A stretch of DNA of 64,000 bases, from NCBI GenBank assembly GCA_014898425.1, contig RCSZ01000001.1:2108001-2172000 (forward strand). The letters run 5' to 3'. Positions 36,387 through 48,089 of this stretch are shown here, piece after piece. The position numbers and the translations under genes are program-made. Source of the stretch: Botryotinia globosa (lineage: Eukaryota > Ascomycota > Leotiomycetes > Helotiales > Sclerotiniaceae). Each line of letters opens with the position of its first letter. Position 1 is the stretch's first letter. The notes under the pieces are model-generated. The model made no database searches, had not been told where the DNA came from, and was given only the letters and a program-made list of their open reading frames with translations.

Positions 36387-38348
36387 ATGCCTTCTGTTTT
36401 AGGAAAAAGAACCCGCAGCACAAGAGCAATAGCAGGTACGAAGAATCATTTCGCAGGCATTCAACAACATTCTAATTTCTATTCTACAGAGTTCAAAGTA
36501 CCATCAACGCGCGCGAAACGACAAGCAAAAACAGAAATCTACAATGACGAGAATGAAAATCCTTTCATTACTCGCAAGAGGCGCGATGAGGTCGACGATT
36601 CCGATGACGATTGTATGGACATCGACGAATTATCGGAATCTATGCCTGTCAAGTCCTCGCCTTCGAAACATGGACTGGCAAGCAGAAAGATCGCATTACC
36701 GAAAAAAGCATTGATAGAAGATGCATCCAAAACAGTCCAAGTTCCTACTCCTCAGACACCTCGACATCGCGATGCGCTATCCAAAAAAGTACAAATAACT
36801 CCTCGGCATCGTGTTACTGTCACTGGAAAGCCAATGACTCCTAGAACTCCAAGGACTCCTGTAACACCCGGTGGATCAATTGCGACTGTATATACTCAAG
36901 CTCGACAGATCTTCACACGGAGCTCAGAACCTGGACGACTTGTTGGTAGAGAGACTGAAAAGGGCGAATTGAAAACTTTTGTACAAAATTGTGTCGACAA
37001 AACAAGTGGAGGATGTATATATGTTAGCGGTCCTCCTGGAACTGGAAAAAGTGCTATGATTAACGAAGTTACGACGGAATATGAAGAATCGACCACATTA
37101 CACAAGACATATGTTAATTGTATGAGCATGAAAACCTCAAAGGATTTGTATGGTATACTGCTAGAGTCTTATTGCAGTGAGGACGTGGTTTTGGACGGCG
37201 ATGAAGAAAAGACTTTGCAGGATATGTTTGTTTCGAGGAAAAAGACCAAGGATGTCTATCTTATTACACTGGATGAAATCGATCACATCCTCACCTTGGA
37301 TCTGGAGATATTATATCAGCTATTTGAATGGTCTCTACAGAAGTCATCGCGCCTGATCCTTATCGGAATTGCAAATGCATTGGATCTTACAGATCGTTTC
37401 CTACCAAGATTAAAGGCCCGGAATCTACAACCACAACTACTACCATTTCTTCCATACACCGCGTTACAGATCAAGACTGTCATCATGACACGCCTCAAGT
37501 CACTTGTTCCCGCGGATAGCGCGACTCCAAACTTCGTACCATTCCTTCATCCAGCAGCCATTGAACTTTGCTCCCGAAAAGTAGCAAGTCAAACAGGAGA
37601 TTTACGCAAAGCCTTCGACATTTGTCGAAGAGCAATCGATTTAATCGAGACCGAGACCAAGCAAAAGCACGAACAAGAACTCAAAGACAAAGTTCTCCTC
37701 GATAGCCCTTCCAAACGAATCCTAGAGGACAACATCAATCTATCCTCCATTACAAACACCCCCAGCAAAAATCTATTCCGTCCACGAACCTTGGCCCAAT
37801 CCCTCGCAACCCTCACTGTCGAAACTGCCCCCCGCGCCAGTATCCAGCACGTGAACAAGATCACCGCATCTACCTTCGGCAATGGCTCGACCCAACGTCT
37901 CAAAACCCTTAACCTCCAACAAAAAGCCGCTCTTTGCGCTCTTCTAGCCCTGGAATCACGCAACCGTTCTCAATCCTCCAATCTCCTCGCTACACCCTCG
38001 AAATCCCATAACCTAGCTCCAACCATCAAGCAACTGTATAACACATACAACATGCTCTGCACTCGAGATGCAATCTTGCACCCTTTAACGAGCACGGAAT
38101 TCAGAGATGTGGTAGGAAGTCTCGAGACGCTATCGTTAGTCGCGGCGGTCGATGGAAAAAATGGCTCGTTTGTGTTGAATGGGGGAGTCAGGGCTCGAGG
38201 TAGACCCGGGCGATTCGGATCTGGCGTGGGAGTGGGAGATGAGAAGAGAGTGGCTAGTTGTGTTGGGGAGAAAGAGGTTGCGGCTGCGGTGGAGGGATTG
38301 GGAGCGGGGATTTTGAAAAGCATTTTGAATGGAGACGGGTTGGATTAG
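36387..38348 (+). CDS. CDC6: Cell division control protein Cdc6/Cdc18, replication licensing ATPase
   Basis: An AAA+ ATPase that, with ORC and Cdt1, loads the MCM helicase at origins in G1. Single exon, 653 aa, ATG at 36387. The N-terminal 170 residues are basic and rich in CDK-type sites: SPSK at about 91, TPQTPRHR at 121-128, ITPRHR at 137-142, and TPRTPRTPVTP at 151-161, so phosphorylation control of stability or localisation is likely. Walker A is GPPGTGKS (215-222) and Walker B LITLDEID (292-299). Sensor and lid segments follow, then a winged-helix C-terminus (about 520-653). The RLVGRETEKGEL segment before Walker A is typical of Cdc6/Orc1, and the length and lack of a BAH domain favour Cdc6 over Orc1. 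An MCB cluster lies upstream. Confidence 0.93.
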   Translation: MPSVLGKRTRSTRAIAGTKNHFAGIQQHSNFYSTEFKVPSTRAKRQAKTEIYNDENENPFITRKRRDEVDDSDDDCMDIDELSESMPVKSSPSKHGLASRKIALPKKALIEDASKTVQVPTPQTPRHRDALSKKVQITPRHRVTVTGKPMTPRTPRTPVTPGGSIATVYTQARQIFTRSSEPGRLVGRETEKGELKTFVQNCVDKTSGGCIYVSGPPGTGKSAMINEVTTEYEESTTLHKTYVNCMSMKTSKDLYGILLESYCSEDVVLDGDEEKTLQDMFVSRKKTKDVYLITLDEIDHILTLDLEILYQLFEWSLQKSSRLILIGIANALDLTDRFLPRLKARNLQPQLLPFLPYTALQIKTVIMTRLKSLVPADSATPNFVPFLHPAAIELCSRKVASQTGDLRKAFDICRRAIDLIETETKQKHEQELKDKVLLDSPSKRILEDNINLSSITNTPSKNLFRPRTLAQSLATLTVETAPRASIQHVNKITASTFGNGSTQRLKTLNLQQKAALCALLALESRNRSQSSNLLATPSKSHNLAPTIKQLYNTYNMLCTRDAILHPLTSTEFRDVVGSLETLSLVAAVDGKNGSFVLNGGVRARGRPGRFGSGVGVGDEKRVASCVGEKEVAAAVEGLGAGILKSILNGDGLD

Positions 38349-38931
38349 TGCTTTTATCTGTGCTCATTTGTATTTTCTTGCATAGCGTTGCGTGGTTTGA
38401 GCGCTTTTTTTCTTCTTTTTTTGAGGATAGGGTCTGATGAGGCATTTTTTTGGGAGTTGGTCGTTGGATTGTTGCATAGGATGGATGGGTTACGACGAAA
38501 ATCACGCGGTGTTAGCGAATTATGGGTATATGAAAGTAGTAGTAGGGTGGAAAGACATTACTTCTTTGTATAGATATCGATAAATAGGATTACACATTCA
38601 TCAATGAATAATTATAATAAACTATAATCTAACTTGGAGTTCAAATTTTGATAGAATGATCCTTTCAAGTGATGATGGATGACATTATAGTGGGCATACA
38701 CAAAGACGTATATCATTATATCGATCATAATATGTCTATTCAATATAAATCCAATTCCTGGATGGATTCCAAATTTCTGGTATTTTTGTTCCATATCATC
38801 GTAATCAATGAGCGCTTTCAACCCCCATTCCATAGTCCTCATATCCGCATTATCATTACTTAACCCTAACTCACCCCCATATCACCTTTTCCACCTTTCA
38901 TTTTATTCCATTCCATCATTCACCTCCCCTC
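38349..38931. other. Convergent 3' intergenic region
   Basis: About 580 bp between the convergent ends of Cdc6 and the histidine-phosphatase-like gene. AT-rich, presumably the two 3' untranslated regions. No other feature seen. Confidence 0.6.
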
Positions 38932-40593
38932 TCACTTCCCACCCTGCTCAGCAGCCACCGCGGCGGCACCTGCATTGGCCGCCCCCAATCTCTTTCGACT
39001 CACGACTCTCAAGCCTGCAACTACTAAAACCAAGGCCTCGAGACCCAATACCACGGCCAACGTAACCATTGCGCCGATCACCCCCGCAACCGCTTTCGAC
39101 ATACCTCCACTTCCCTCGCTATTTCCCGAGGAGCCCGAGCCCGAGCTCGAAGAAGAGGATGATGCGGTAGAAGAGGCGCAATTTCCGGTTGATTCTCCAC
39201 AGGCGGTACACCAGGCGTCTTGGTCTCCGATGGCGAATTTGTTCATCTCGTCGACGAAGGTGGTGTAGGGGAGAGTGAGTTCGGGTTGGTTGAAGAGTGG
39301 GTAGGAGACGAGGGGGTTTTCGGAGGCGGTGCCGTTGGAGAAGTAGAAACGGACGGAGATGTCGGAGGGGGAGGGGTAGGAGGTGTTGGAGACGGGGGCG
39401 TTGGTGAGGAGCTCGAAGGTCATGGAGGAGGCGTAGTCGACGATGCCGGTGAAATTTGGGGAGAGAGTGGAGAGGCCGGAGAGTCCGAAGAAGGAAAGGA
39501 AGGAGGCGTAGGCGCCGAATTGGATGGAGACTGGGACGGCGGATTTGCCGGTGATGGTGGTGTTGAATTGTTGGAGACTAGTATGTGTTAGTTAATTAGG
39601 TTAGGTTAAGTTGTGGTGGGTTTAGAGATGATGGAGTGATAATCATATTGATTTGGAGAACAACGGATGTGCACTTTCATCTGGTGATCTTGGGTGAGGG
39701 ATGATAAATTAAAAACTTACATCTGAGCTGCCAATGTAGATCCTGCAATCGCACGAATGGTATCTGAAGCATTATATGCGAGGTTGAACTCGTGAGTGTT
39801 GGCTAGAGCTAGCAATTGAGATTGGGTCTCATCCGTGAGAAGGTCATCGGAAGGAATAGACGAATTGTGAATAGTAGAGACGTGAATGTAGTCATAAACT
39901 ACAGCTGTTAGCAGTACACAAAACATGCAGAAGCAACTAGATCTTACTTGTATATGCATTCTTGAAAGTATCCGTGCTGGAATTGAAAGTGGTGTTAATC
40001 ACAGGGAGAAGACTTTGGTAGAAGCTCTTGGTAGAATTGAGTAGACTCGCATATTCTTCCGAATAGAAGTAGTTATTGGAGCTGGTGACGGCATTTCCAC
40101 AGCCGCTGGAACCTTGTAGCCACGAAGAACTCTCAGAATTGGCACTGCTAGATGCTATGGCAACGGCATTGACAGGAATGAGTTGGAAACCACCCAAAGG
40201 TGCTTCAACACTTGTGCCATTGGCAAGTGTTTGAATTCCTAATGTTGCGCCAACAGGTGGGTATAAACCTTGGAGAAATCCAGATGCAGAATTTTGAAGG
40301 ACATTATCGACTGGTGCTTGGACATTCAATTGAGAGACCTTAGCTATATCTGAACTGATTTTGTAAAGAGGAGAGGAGGCGTTGGAATCGATGTATCTGT
40401 TTCGATAAAAGTTTCCAGAAGCAAAAACTTGAGCATAACCAAGATCTGTCAGAGATGTGGGAGCATAGGATTTTGTAGTACGATCTCCATGACGATGGAA
40501 GATATAAACACCCAAAACCGTTTCTGAAGTAGATTCTTGGGCTTGAATCAATGGCAGAAGCGCAGAGATAAAAAGAGCTTGCTTGGCCAACAT
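38932..40593 (-). CDS. Membrane-anchored histidine acid phosphatase-like protein
   Basis: A 489-aa type I membrane protein of the histidine phosphatase superfamily. Exons: 40593-39948, 39898-39721, 39577-38932; introns 39947-39899 (49 nt) and 39720-39578 (143 nt) both have CTAAC branch sites. Features in order: signal peptide MLAKQALFISALLPLIQAQ, catalytic RHGDR at 34-38 (FHRHGDRTT), many N-glycosylation sequons, a WCTACGESTGNC cysteine pair region, a Ser/Gly-rich stalk, a transmembrane helix at about 437-464, and a short basic tail (VVSRKRLG). The active site should face the lumen or cell exterior. Where the second catalytic motif HD is expected, before a helix like LLAALGL, I read FGAYASFLSFFGL, so the proton donor seems absent. 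It may be a pseudo-enzyme or a divergent class. The ATG at 40593 gives the cleanest signal peptide. Confidence 0.88.
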
Positions 40594-41793
40594 CTTGAAG
40601 GTCCAATGTATCAAACAAGGTGACTAAAACACTGACAGGTCAAGCTTGAAAAGATGACAATAGCGATTCAAAAGAAAAGCGAAGAGATTGAAAGTATGAG
40701 TAACTCTTGGACTAATGCCATGTATATATTTACTACATATCTGCACGTAGTCGGCCATATGCATCCGTCCTACCTACCTTCCTTATCTTTTAACCACATC
40801 TACTCGCAGATGTCTATGTTGTACCGGAGATGCATGGATGGATATTTTGGCAATCACAGATTAGCTACAGAGTAACTAAAAGGTGTGGTTAATGTCCTCA
40901 TTCCCATTAGTCTCCCGAGGTGATTAACCAATTAGTTCCTATATGGCTATATCTATCGTTAGTTTTGGAGGGGTATCAACGAAAGATCCACTCCCACTTT
41001 TCCCCTCACTAGAAAATTTTAGCTCTCCACCTAATCGATTTATCAACTATCAGATCTTTTGATTATCACATTCCATTCGAGACTATCGTAGATGGAAAAA
41101 CTTACTCAATTAGTCCCGAGGCAAATGCTTTTGTCCAAATTTCGTGTATAGCAAAGCGAAGATTTGAGATTTGTCAACAGAACAGGAAAATTATATCACA
41201 CGGAGTCCGCCTACACCTCTTAATGACAAGCGGGCCATCGAATTATTTGTATACCTCCGTAGTTCTAGATTTATCCCATTCATCTATCCACAGGGCCTCG
41301 GCCGAACAATGCAATGGAATGATAGCTTGAAGCCTTTGAATAGTTCCCGTTACTCGTGCGGCTAGAAAGTATGCAACTCCGACGCTAGATGCTCATACCA
41401 CAAGATGGTAAACTACAAGAGGACTAACCTGGTTTTCATAGCGCCGGAGTTGCATACTTTCTGGCCGCACGAGTACCTTATATAAAGCTTTGAAATCGCG
41501 CCGATTGGTTGCGGTTGTAAGCTTTAGGAAAGAAACTACCCGCGTTAGGCAAAGTCCGATATACAGCGATCTGATTTGATGGCTGATTTATGTAATTATC
41601 CTATGTGATCAAGAAAGAGTATCGCGCAGCTCGCTCAAGTATTATAACATATTCCCAGTAAATCAATGGATATCCTCCCTCGCCGTGATTTGTTTAACGC
41701 CGAAATCACATGGTATCTCTCGCACATAAACTCCCTCATGATAGAAACTCCCAACCCACCCGCATTACCATAAACTCCCTGTAGTTAGTTGAA
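40594..41793. other. Intergenic region with a hairpin element
   Basis: About 1.2 kb upstream of the phosphatase-like gene and downstream of the permease gene. It contains the 125-bp inverted-repeat element at 41351-41475; otherwise nothing recognisable. Confidence 0.6.
41351..41475. mobile_element. 125-bp inverted-repeat (hairpin) element, MITE-like
   Basis: Two 37-bp arms, 41351-41387 and 41439-41475, are inverted copies with two mismatches, starting TACTCGTGCGGC and ending near CTCCGACGCTA. A 51-bp loop separates them. The arms are so close to identical that recent insertion or selection for a stem is likely. I see no clear target-site duplication, so it may be a miniature foldback element, a structured RNA, or a palindromic regulatory site. 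Confidence 0.7.
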
Positions 41794-43886
41794 CTAACAT
41801 ACTGTCTTGTATACTCTTTTCCACTTCGGCAATCCGGCCTTTTCTGATCGCTCCTCTGCTATCAGGGCTGGCAAATCTAGACCGCGCATTCCGGTTTTTA
41901 GATCCATATCCTTGGATCTCATCACAGAAGTCCTATACCAAAATTTATATCCCACATAGAATACAATTACGATGGGTGCGGCCAAATATGCTAGGAAGAA
42001 GCTTTCACATTGCTCGAGTGCCGTCATTTGCTGATAGCCTGTAGGCCATGCCCCAGTCCAAAATTGTGCGATTAGAATGAGGACATTGAATAAAAACCCA
42101 ATCCACGAGCCAATGACGCCTGGCTGCGAACGAAAAGCTAACTCGTCTAAGCTATGACCTTGAAGTCCCCAAGCCCGTCGAAAACGGATATGGGCAAGAC
42201 AAATAGATCCCCAAGTAAATATTGAGGAAAGACCCGACAGTGCTAGCATCCAATCCAGAACTGTTGCTTGAGCACCAGAATCCGCTGCATAGGCAAGAAA
42301 CCCAAGGGCCGACGATACGCCAATAGCTACGATTGGACGTCCTTTACGATCAACATAAGCCAGAATCTTAGGAGCTTGCCCCTGATCTGCTAATGCTGCA
42401 AGAGTCCGAGAAGATCCGAATATTGACGAGTTGCCCACAGATAGTACAGCAATAAGAATGACTGCATTCATAACAGAAGGAAGTACCGTTATTCCAGCGT
42501 TTTGAATAGAAATAACAAAGGGACTTGCTGCGGTATTCGCAGTTCCAGCAGCAAGCAATCTTTCGTCGGTATAGGGGACGAGAAGTCCAACGAGAGTAAG
42601 CGAGACAATGTAGAAAAGAGTGATACGCCAGAATACTTGCTTCACGGCCTTTGGCAATGACTTTCTGGGGTTCTGAGTTTCAGCAGCAGCAAGCCCCACC
42701 AATTCAGTGCCGGCAAAAGCAAATGCTGCCGTGACAAAAACACTACACATGCCTTTGAATCCATTGTTAAATGCGCCCGGATCACTCCACAACGTACCAG
42801 CTACGTAACCTTCTTCGAGGCTGCCACCGCAGTTGAGGATTATGGCCAAAAGTCTGTTGGAAAAGTCAGTTTTTTGTTCCGTTGAAACATCTATGAATTC
42901 TCCAAAAAAGCGTGAGGATAGGATGATGGCCAAAACGTAGATAGAATATGACAGCGGTTAGACTCACATATACCCAATAATAGCCACAACTTTGACGATA
43001 GCAAAGAAGAATTCCGCTTCTCCGTACCCTTTCACTCCAAACATATTTATGCCAATGATTGTGAAGAGAAATACTGTGACAAATATAGCGTGATCGTATC
43101 GCTGTTGTATATCCCAGAAGTCGATTGTGATAGATGCCGCAATAATTTCTAGTGGAAGAACCACAAGCCATTGCATTGCATAATTCTGTTTGCTAGGAGT
43201 TAGTATATTATGCTAGTTTCCATATTATCTGTGGTTTCTCATACCCATCCCATAGCAAACCCCCAAGCCTGTAGGTCATGCAATTAGTTAATTCCTTTCC
43301 CGTTATATCAATGGATGAACTTACCGGATCCAAGAATCGAGTCGAGTAGGCCGAAAACGACCCTGAAACGGGAAACAGAACGGCCATTTCACCCAAAGCA
43401 TGCACTGTACAATATAACATGAGCCCGATGAGTGTAAAGCATATAATAAGCGATGCAGGTCCGCCAGTTGAGAGAGACTTGCCCGACGCAACGAAAAGTC
43501 CGGTACCTGTCCATAAACTCGACTCAGTAATAGCCCCTTAAACCACTCGGCGCGTCAAGCAACTAACCTATCGAACCTCCAATTGCGATCATCTGCAGAT
43601 GCCTCCCTTTCAATCTTCGTGCCAGAGGAGAGTTTGCCGTTGCTTGCGCGGCAATTTCGGCATGGAATACTCTCCCATTTGCGCCTACCACACCCGGCGG
43701 GGTCATAGTAAGACTCGGATCTCTTCGAAAGCTGTCAACAAAGCGATGCCCTATTCCATGTTTTATTTGCGTTATCTCTTCGTAGCTTGGTTCCCCGCGT
43801 CCGCTACTGTAGTCCGGAGTTGTGGATTGGTCTTTATCGGGGTAGACTGAACCCTTTTCAATATCGTTCATCCTGAAACTATTCAT
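41794..43886 (-). CDS. Amino acid permease (APC superfamily, YAT family)
   Basis: Plasma-membrane proton-coupled amino acid transporter, 600 aa. Exons: 43886-43568, 43506-43325, 43268-43245, 43185-42968, 42853-41794; all four introns (61, 56, 59, 114 nt) have GT-AG ends. The third exon is only 24 nt and encodes AWGFAMGW, joining FLDP to NYAMQWLVVLP, which rebuilds the family motif. The N-terminal cytosolic segment of about 95 residues precedes the signature HLQMIAIGGSIGTGLFVASG; then about twelve hydrophobic segments follow, including GELVGLAAAE-like FAGTELVGLAAAETQNPRKS and the SSIFGSSRTLAALADQGQAP loop. Substrate class (general, basic or proline) cannot be decided. The cytosolic C-terminus ends RVYKTVC. 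With the ammonium transporter it represents nitrogen uptake. Confidence 0.93.
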
Positions 43887-44945
43887 CCTGATGATTTCGA
43901 GTTTTGATGTGTATGTAGTCTAGGAGATGTCGACAGCCTGTATGAGGAATGATGCTCGTCGATCTAGATCTACCACATCAAGATTGCCGGTGAGGCTGAG
44001 TTGTCTCGAATAATTAAGAGAGTAACTATTGAAGCTCTCAACCGGTTGGCTAGAGCTCAAATGTTGTGCAAGTGATGATATATGGCATATTTTCCAGTAA
44101 TTTCCAACATCATGGTTTATACTATGAGTATGAAAGTTTGTTAAGAAAGTTTGTGGAGTGAGAAGATGAAGTTGTGAGCCCGGAAGGCACAGCTATCTCG
44201 GGGAGTGAAAGGCTTATCTTTTGCATGAGATTGCTCGAAGTGGAAGTGATTAGACGTGATTGGACGTGATGAGCTTGATTTGGGGTATGGGGGCGCTAGG
44301 GCTTGTGGAGCCATCATGGTAGCGGGATGAACTTCATCAATTACAAGCTGATTGCCACAAACATGGCGAAGAAAGAAGAAAGAAAAGCAGCAACTAACAT
44401 CAAACGCTTCAGAAGGGCATATGGCATTCTATTGATGTATTACCATCGTTGCCAAGTAGGTAGAATAGGGGTACAATATCTCAACTTCTGGGCAAAGCTT
44501 GGTGTTCGACCTGTAAACAATTGGTACAACGACGGCCCCGTCAGCTGAACGGTAGATTTGGGCTATTACACCTCCCTCCCTCCATCCTCGATCTCGTCCA
44601 TAGAGGCTGGGTCTGAGAACCATGTGATTGTTGACTTTGGGTGTCTAAGACTCCTTGCGTCTAACAGCGAGAGGTTGAGGTGTTGAAATATTGAAATGTA
44701 CAATACAAGGTGTAATGTAATGTGAAATAATTCAGCTCGTCTTATGTATTCATTCAAACCATCGGAATGTAAATAGACAGGATATATCGTCGCAAATACA
44801 ATAATGGTATCTATATTTAGATTGTTCAAATCCGCAAATAATAATAAGAAAGGCATGCAAAAGCCTATAGTCTAGATGCGATAAAAATACAACGAATTTA
44901 CATGGTCATCATCCATTATATAGGTACAATTTTGCTTTTTTAAAT
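43887..44945. other. Intergenic region
   Basis: About 1.06 kb: permease promoter and mannosidase 3' region. Short frames present here have no domain content. Confidence 0.6.
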
Positions 44946-47193
44946 TCACGTCGCACCACTTTTCAATTCCTGAACTTCGACTTCCTTTACTTCGGGCTCT
45001 TTCTTTGGTTCTGGTAAGATCTTTCCGTCTGGCCCCCTGGGCTTTCTCTTCCATCCAGTTGACAACAATGGGCCCATCTTGAATCGTGGGAAGGCATGCG
45101 CTTCCGTGTTAATAACTACTTGGTCCAAGGGGAGGATATTATTTGGCGAGAAAAGAAGATAAAAATATTTGAGAGTTTCAGCCTGGTAGAAGTCAGTAAA
45201 TTGCCAATGGCAAGCGGATATAGGGTGTACTTACAAGCCAGAAACTCTCCATGTTATCTTTGGTTTGCGCAGGTAAGACATTGGCATTAGAGAGACTCGT
45301 GAACCCACCACCTTCGCCAACAGCTGTGTGGTTCATGAAAGACCTAAACATTTCCCATCCCCATTCTCTGTACATCTCCTCTCCTGTGATACGCCACATA
45401 TAGAACAATGTCTCGATAGTTTCCGGCCTCTGGAGATTGTGGTTATCGTTGTTCTTTATAATGAAGTCCTTGCGCCACTCTTGATTCTCTGGATCATCAA
45501 AATTTGTAGGTGCTTGATGCGGTGCATCTTCTGGCAATGGTGGATCATCAATATTGAAATGTGCAATTTCAGGGGCAAGCCCGGTTGCCATCACCTTGTA
45601 CATTCCCCAGCAGGTGTGCGTCAATTCTCTTGCTAGTTTCATCTCTTCATCCTTCTTCGCGCTCCAGCTTGGTAGCTTGCGTGCCTCGGCCTCCGTAATG
45701 CCACCAGTGGCACCTAGAGCAATTGTTCCACCCATAAAGCATACCAAGTGATCCATCTTTGGCGAGAGAGAGCCACCAAGACCCTCGGGTCGCTCAGCAA
45801 GAACAGTAAATTTGGAAGGGCTAGAGTAAGTGATGAGATGCTTCCGAACTCCCTGGAGTGCCTCGTCCCATAATTCTTCATAGATAGGCTCTTCTTTTGA
45901 AGTTTGAAGATATTGCTTAATCAAATATTCGTAATATGAATCACCACGACTGCCAAGACGAATGTTACTTCCACGGAAGTTTCCAGTGTTAGCATATATG
46001 TAGATTGGCAAGAGTCCATCCTCCATGCCATTATCATCAATAATCTTCATCACCTTCTCAGCCCTTTCCCAGTATTCAGTCTCTCCAGTAAGTTTGGTAA
46101 GATATTTCAGTTCCAATTGCAACGTCGCTGCCTCTGCTGTGGATGAGGCCCCGCCATCATCATGAGATGGAACACCTTTGGTGGTCTTGAGATTAACGCT
46201 GGCGAATGGTATTCCAGAGGGAGAGTCAAAGGCGCCAAGCAAACGATCAGCTAAATCCCTTGACTTTTCCAGATATAAATCCTCCCCTGAAGCTCCTTCA
46301 TCATCCTCGGCCAATGGAGCTAGGTGTGGATACTCGGTGGAGAGATAGTGGGCGGATAGCAGACCCCCAAGCATGCGGATTGTAGTTTCGAACGTGTTGA
46401 CTTCTTGATCTTGGTCGTAGTCCAGTGAAGTTGTAATCCATTCCCTTGCATGCTGCACCCTGCTCGTCAAATTCATCAATATCATTGTATCCAAAGCATC
46501 CACAATTATCCAGCCCATTCCTTTCGGTGTCATTTGCTTTCCATGTTTCGAAATTGGATGAAACTCGTCGTAGCCCCATGCATATCGCTCATATGCATCC
46601 CAACTCAAAGTAAAAGCTTCCTTGACCCTTTCCCTTCGATCTAGCCAATCAATTGAGCTAGGTCCCTTTTCCGGTCGCTGTAGCCATGTCCATCTGTCTG
46701 TCGATTTCTTTTTCGTCCCGTCACTGGATCCAAAGAACCCTAAGAAGTATAACGCACAAAATACAAATGCGATGGACCCAAGTATGATGCGCCGCCGTTT
46801 GTAAAACGGTTGTGCTCTCCTGGAGGAGGCATATGAATACGGCTTGTCTTTGTACATCGGCAGATCCTTATTTTCTCCAAGAAGGTTTCCGACTCGATCT
46901 TGTATGCCGCTAATTACTCCTCCACTTGTATGTGCCGTCGATGATCTCGCGGTCATGCCAGAGGCCGCCCAAGCTTTATTTTCCAAATTGCGCTGAGGAT
47001 CTGTGAAAGAGGGAACGTTTTTTGGTATAGAAAAAGTGGACATCTCTTCGACAGCTTGCTTCCCAGACTCATAAGCTTGCTCGCCTGCTTCTTTCACCCT
47101 TTGAGTGATATTTGAAGCAGCTTGTGTCGCAGTGCCTCGAAGGATGTCGAATGCTGGAGAGCGGCGTAGATTGAAGGGGTCGCGACTGTTCAT
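44946..47193 (-). CDS. Class I alpha-1,2-mannosidase (GH47)
   Basis: Glycosyl hydrolase family 47 enzyme that trims alpha-1,2-linked mannose from N-glycans in the ER or Golgi. 731 aa; exons 47193-45235 and 45182-44946, intron 52 nt (GTAAGT, CTGAC, CCAG). Type II topology: about 130 cytosolic residues, basic YKRRR, and a transmembrane anchor at about 136-154 ([18 protein letters not shown]). Catalytic-domain blocks include [50 protein letters not shown] and YREWGWEMF, and the calcium-binding NTEAHAFP near the end. The long cytosolic extension is more than in yeast Mns1. The last exon, which carries NTEAH, is essential: the first exon alone lacks this residue. Product acts downstream of the phosphomannomutase pathway. 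ER versus Golgi location is not decided. Confidence 0.95.
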
Positions 47194-48089
47194 GGAAACT
47201 TCAAAATCATTTCATTACTAGGAGGCGCGACTAGAAACAAACACTAAAATACAAAAAACTTAAAATATCTGCTGAAGGTTATCATTAGGTGTCATTTCGA
47301 AACGGGAGAGGCTTAAGAGTCAAGAGCTATAAATTCTAGAGAACAGTACACGTAAGGCGTACTTACCGAGCCTTGGGATAAATTGCAGGCTTTATTTCCA
47401 GCCTTATATTGCACTCGCGAGTGTACATGTCCATTCTACCTGTTATATTTGCATTTCCAAGTTCTTCGTGAACAGTCAAATCTGATCAGTTCAATAAATC
47501 TGATAGATGTTGAAAATGGAGATTTGTATGTCTACCCGGTATGTTTGGGCAATCATCATCGAAAAATTGCGTAGATTCTGGTAAATTCATGAAGAGCAAT
47601 TCAGAATTCGAGCGTATATACCAGTATCAGTATATATGGCAATATCTACTAGGTAGTAGTTATCTGGGGAGCTCCAGTAGGTAGATACCGAAAAGCAAAG
47701 CTACCCCTGACCACTGATGAGAATAGCTAGAATCGCTAGGTCTTCTATAAGTTCGTCTACCGAGCCAGCAAGTCTAGCACTGTATGTAGCTGGTGGGTAT
47801 CTGTCTGACCGTTCCTGAGGAGAAGCTACAAAAGATACAATATCATTAATTATCACGACTAGTATTTTTCTACTTTCGATTCTACAAAATATATAGCGTG
47901 AATTTGCTTTCCAAATTAACGTTTGAACAGAGAAGGTTCTTTTTAGCGGGATTTATTAGGAATTCACTAAACATTTATGAACCACCTACATAGAGCAAGC
48001 ACAACAAGCACAGCAAACACGGTACTTACAGCAATACTAATTTGTGGGTTGAATATTTTGACTCTCTAGCCAGTGCTAAACCAGTCACG
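47194..48089. other. Divergent promoter region (mannosidase / Atg10-like)
   Basis: About 0.9 kb between two divergent start codons. I recognise no specific site. Confidence 0.55.
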
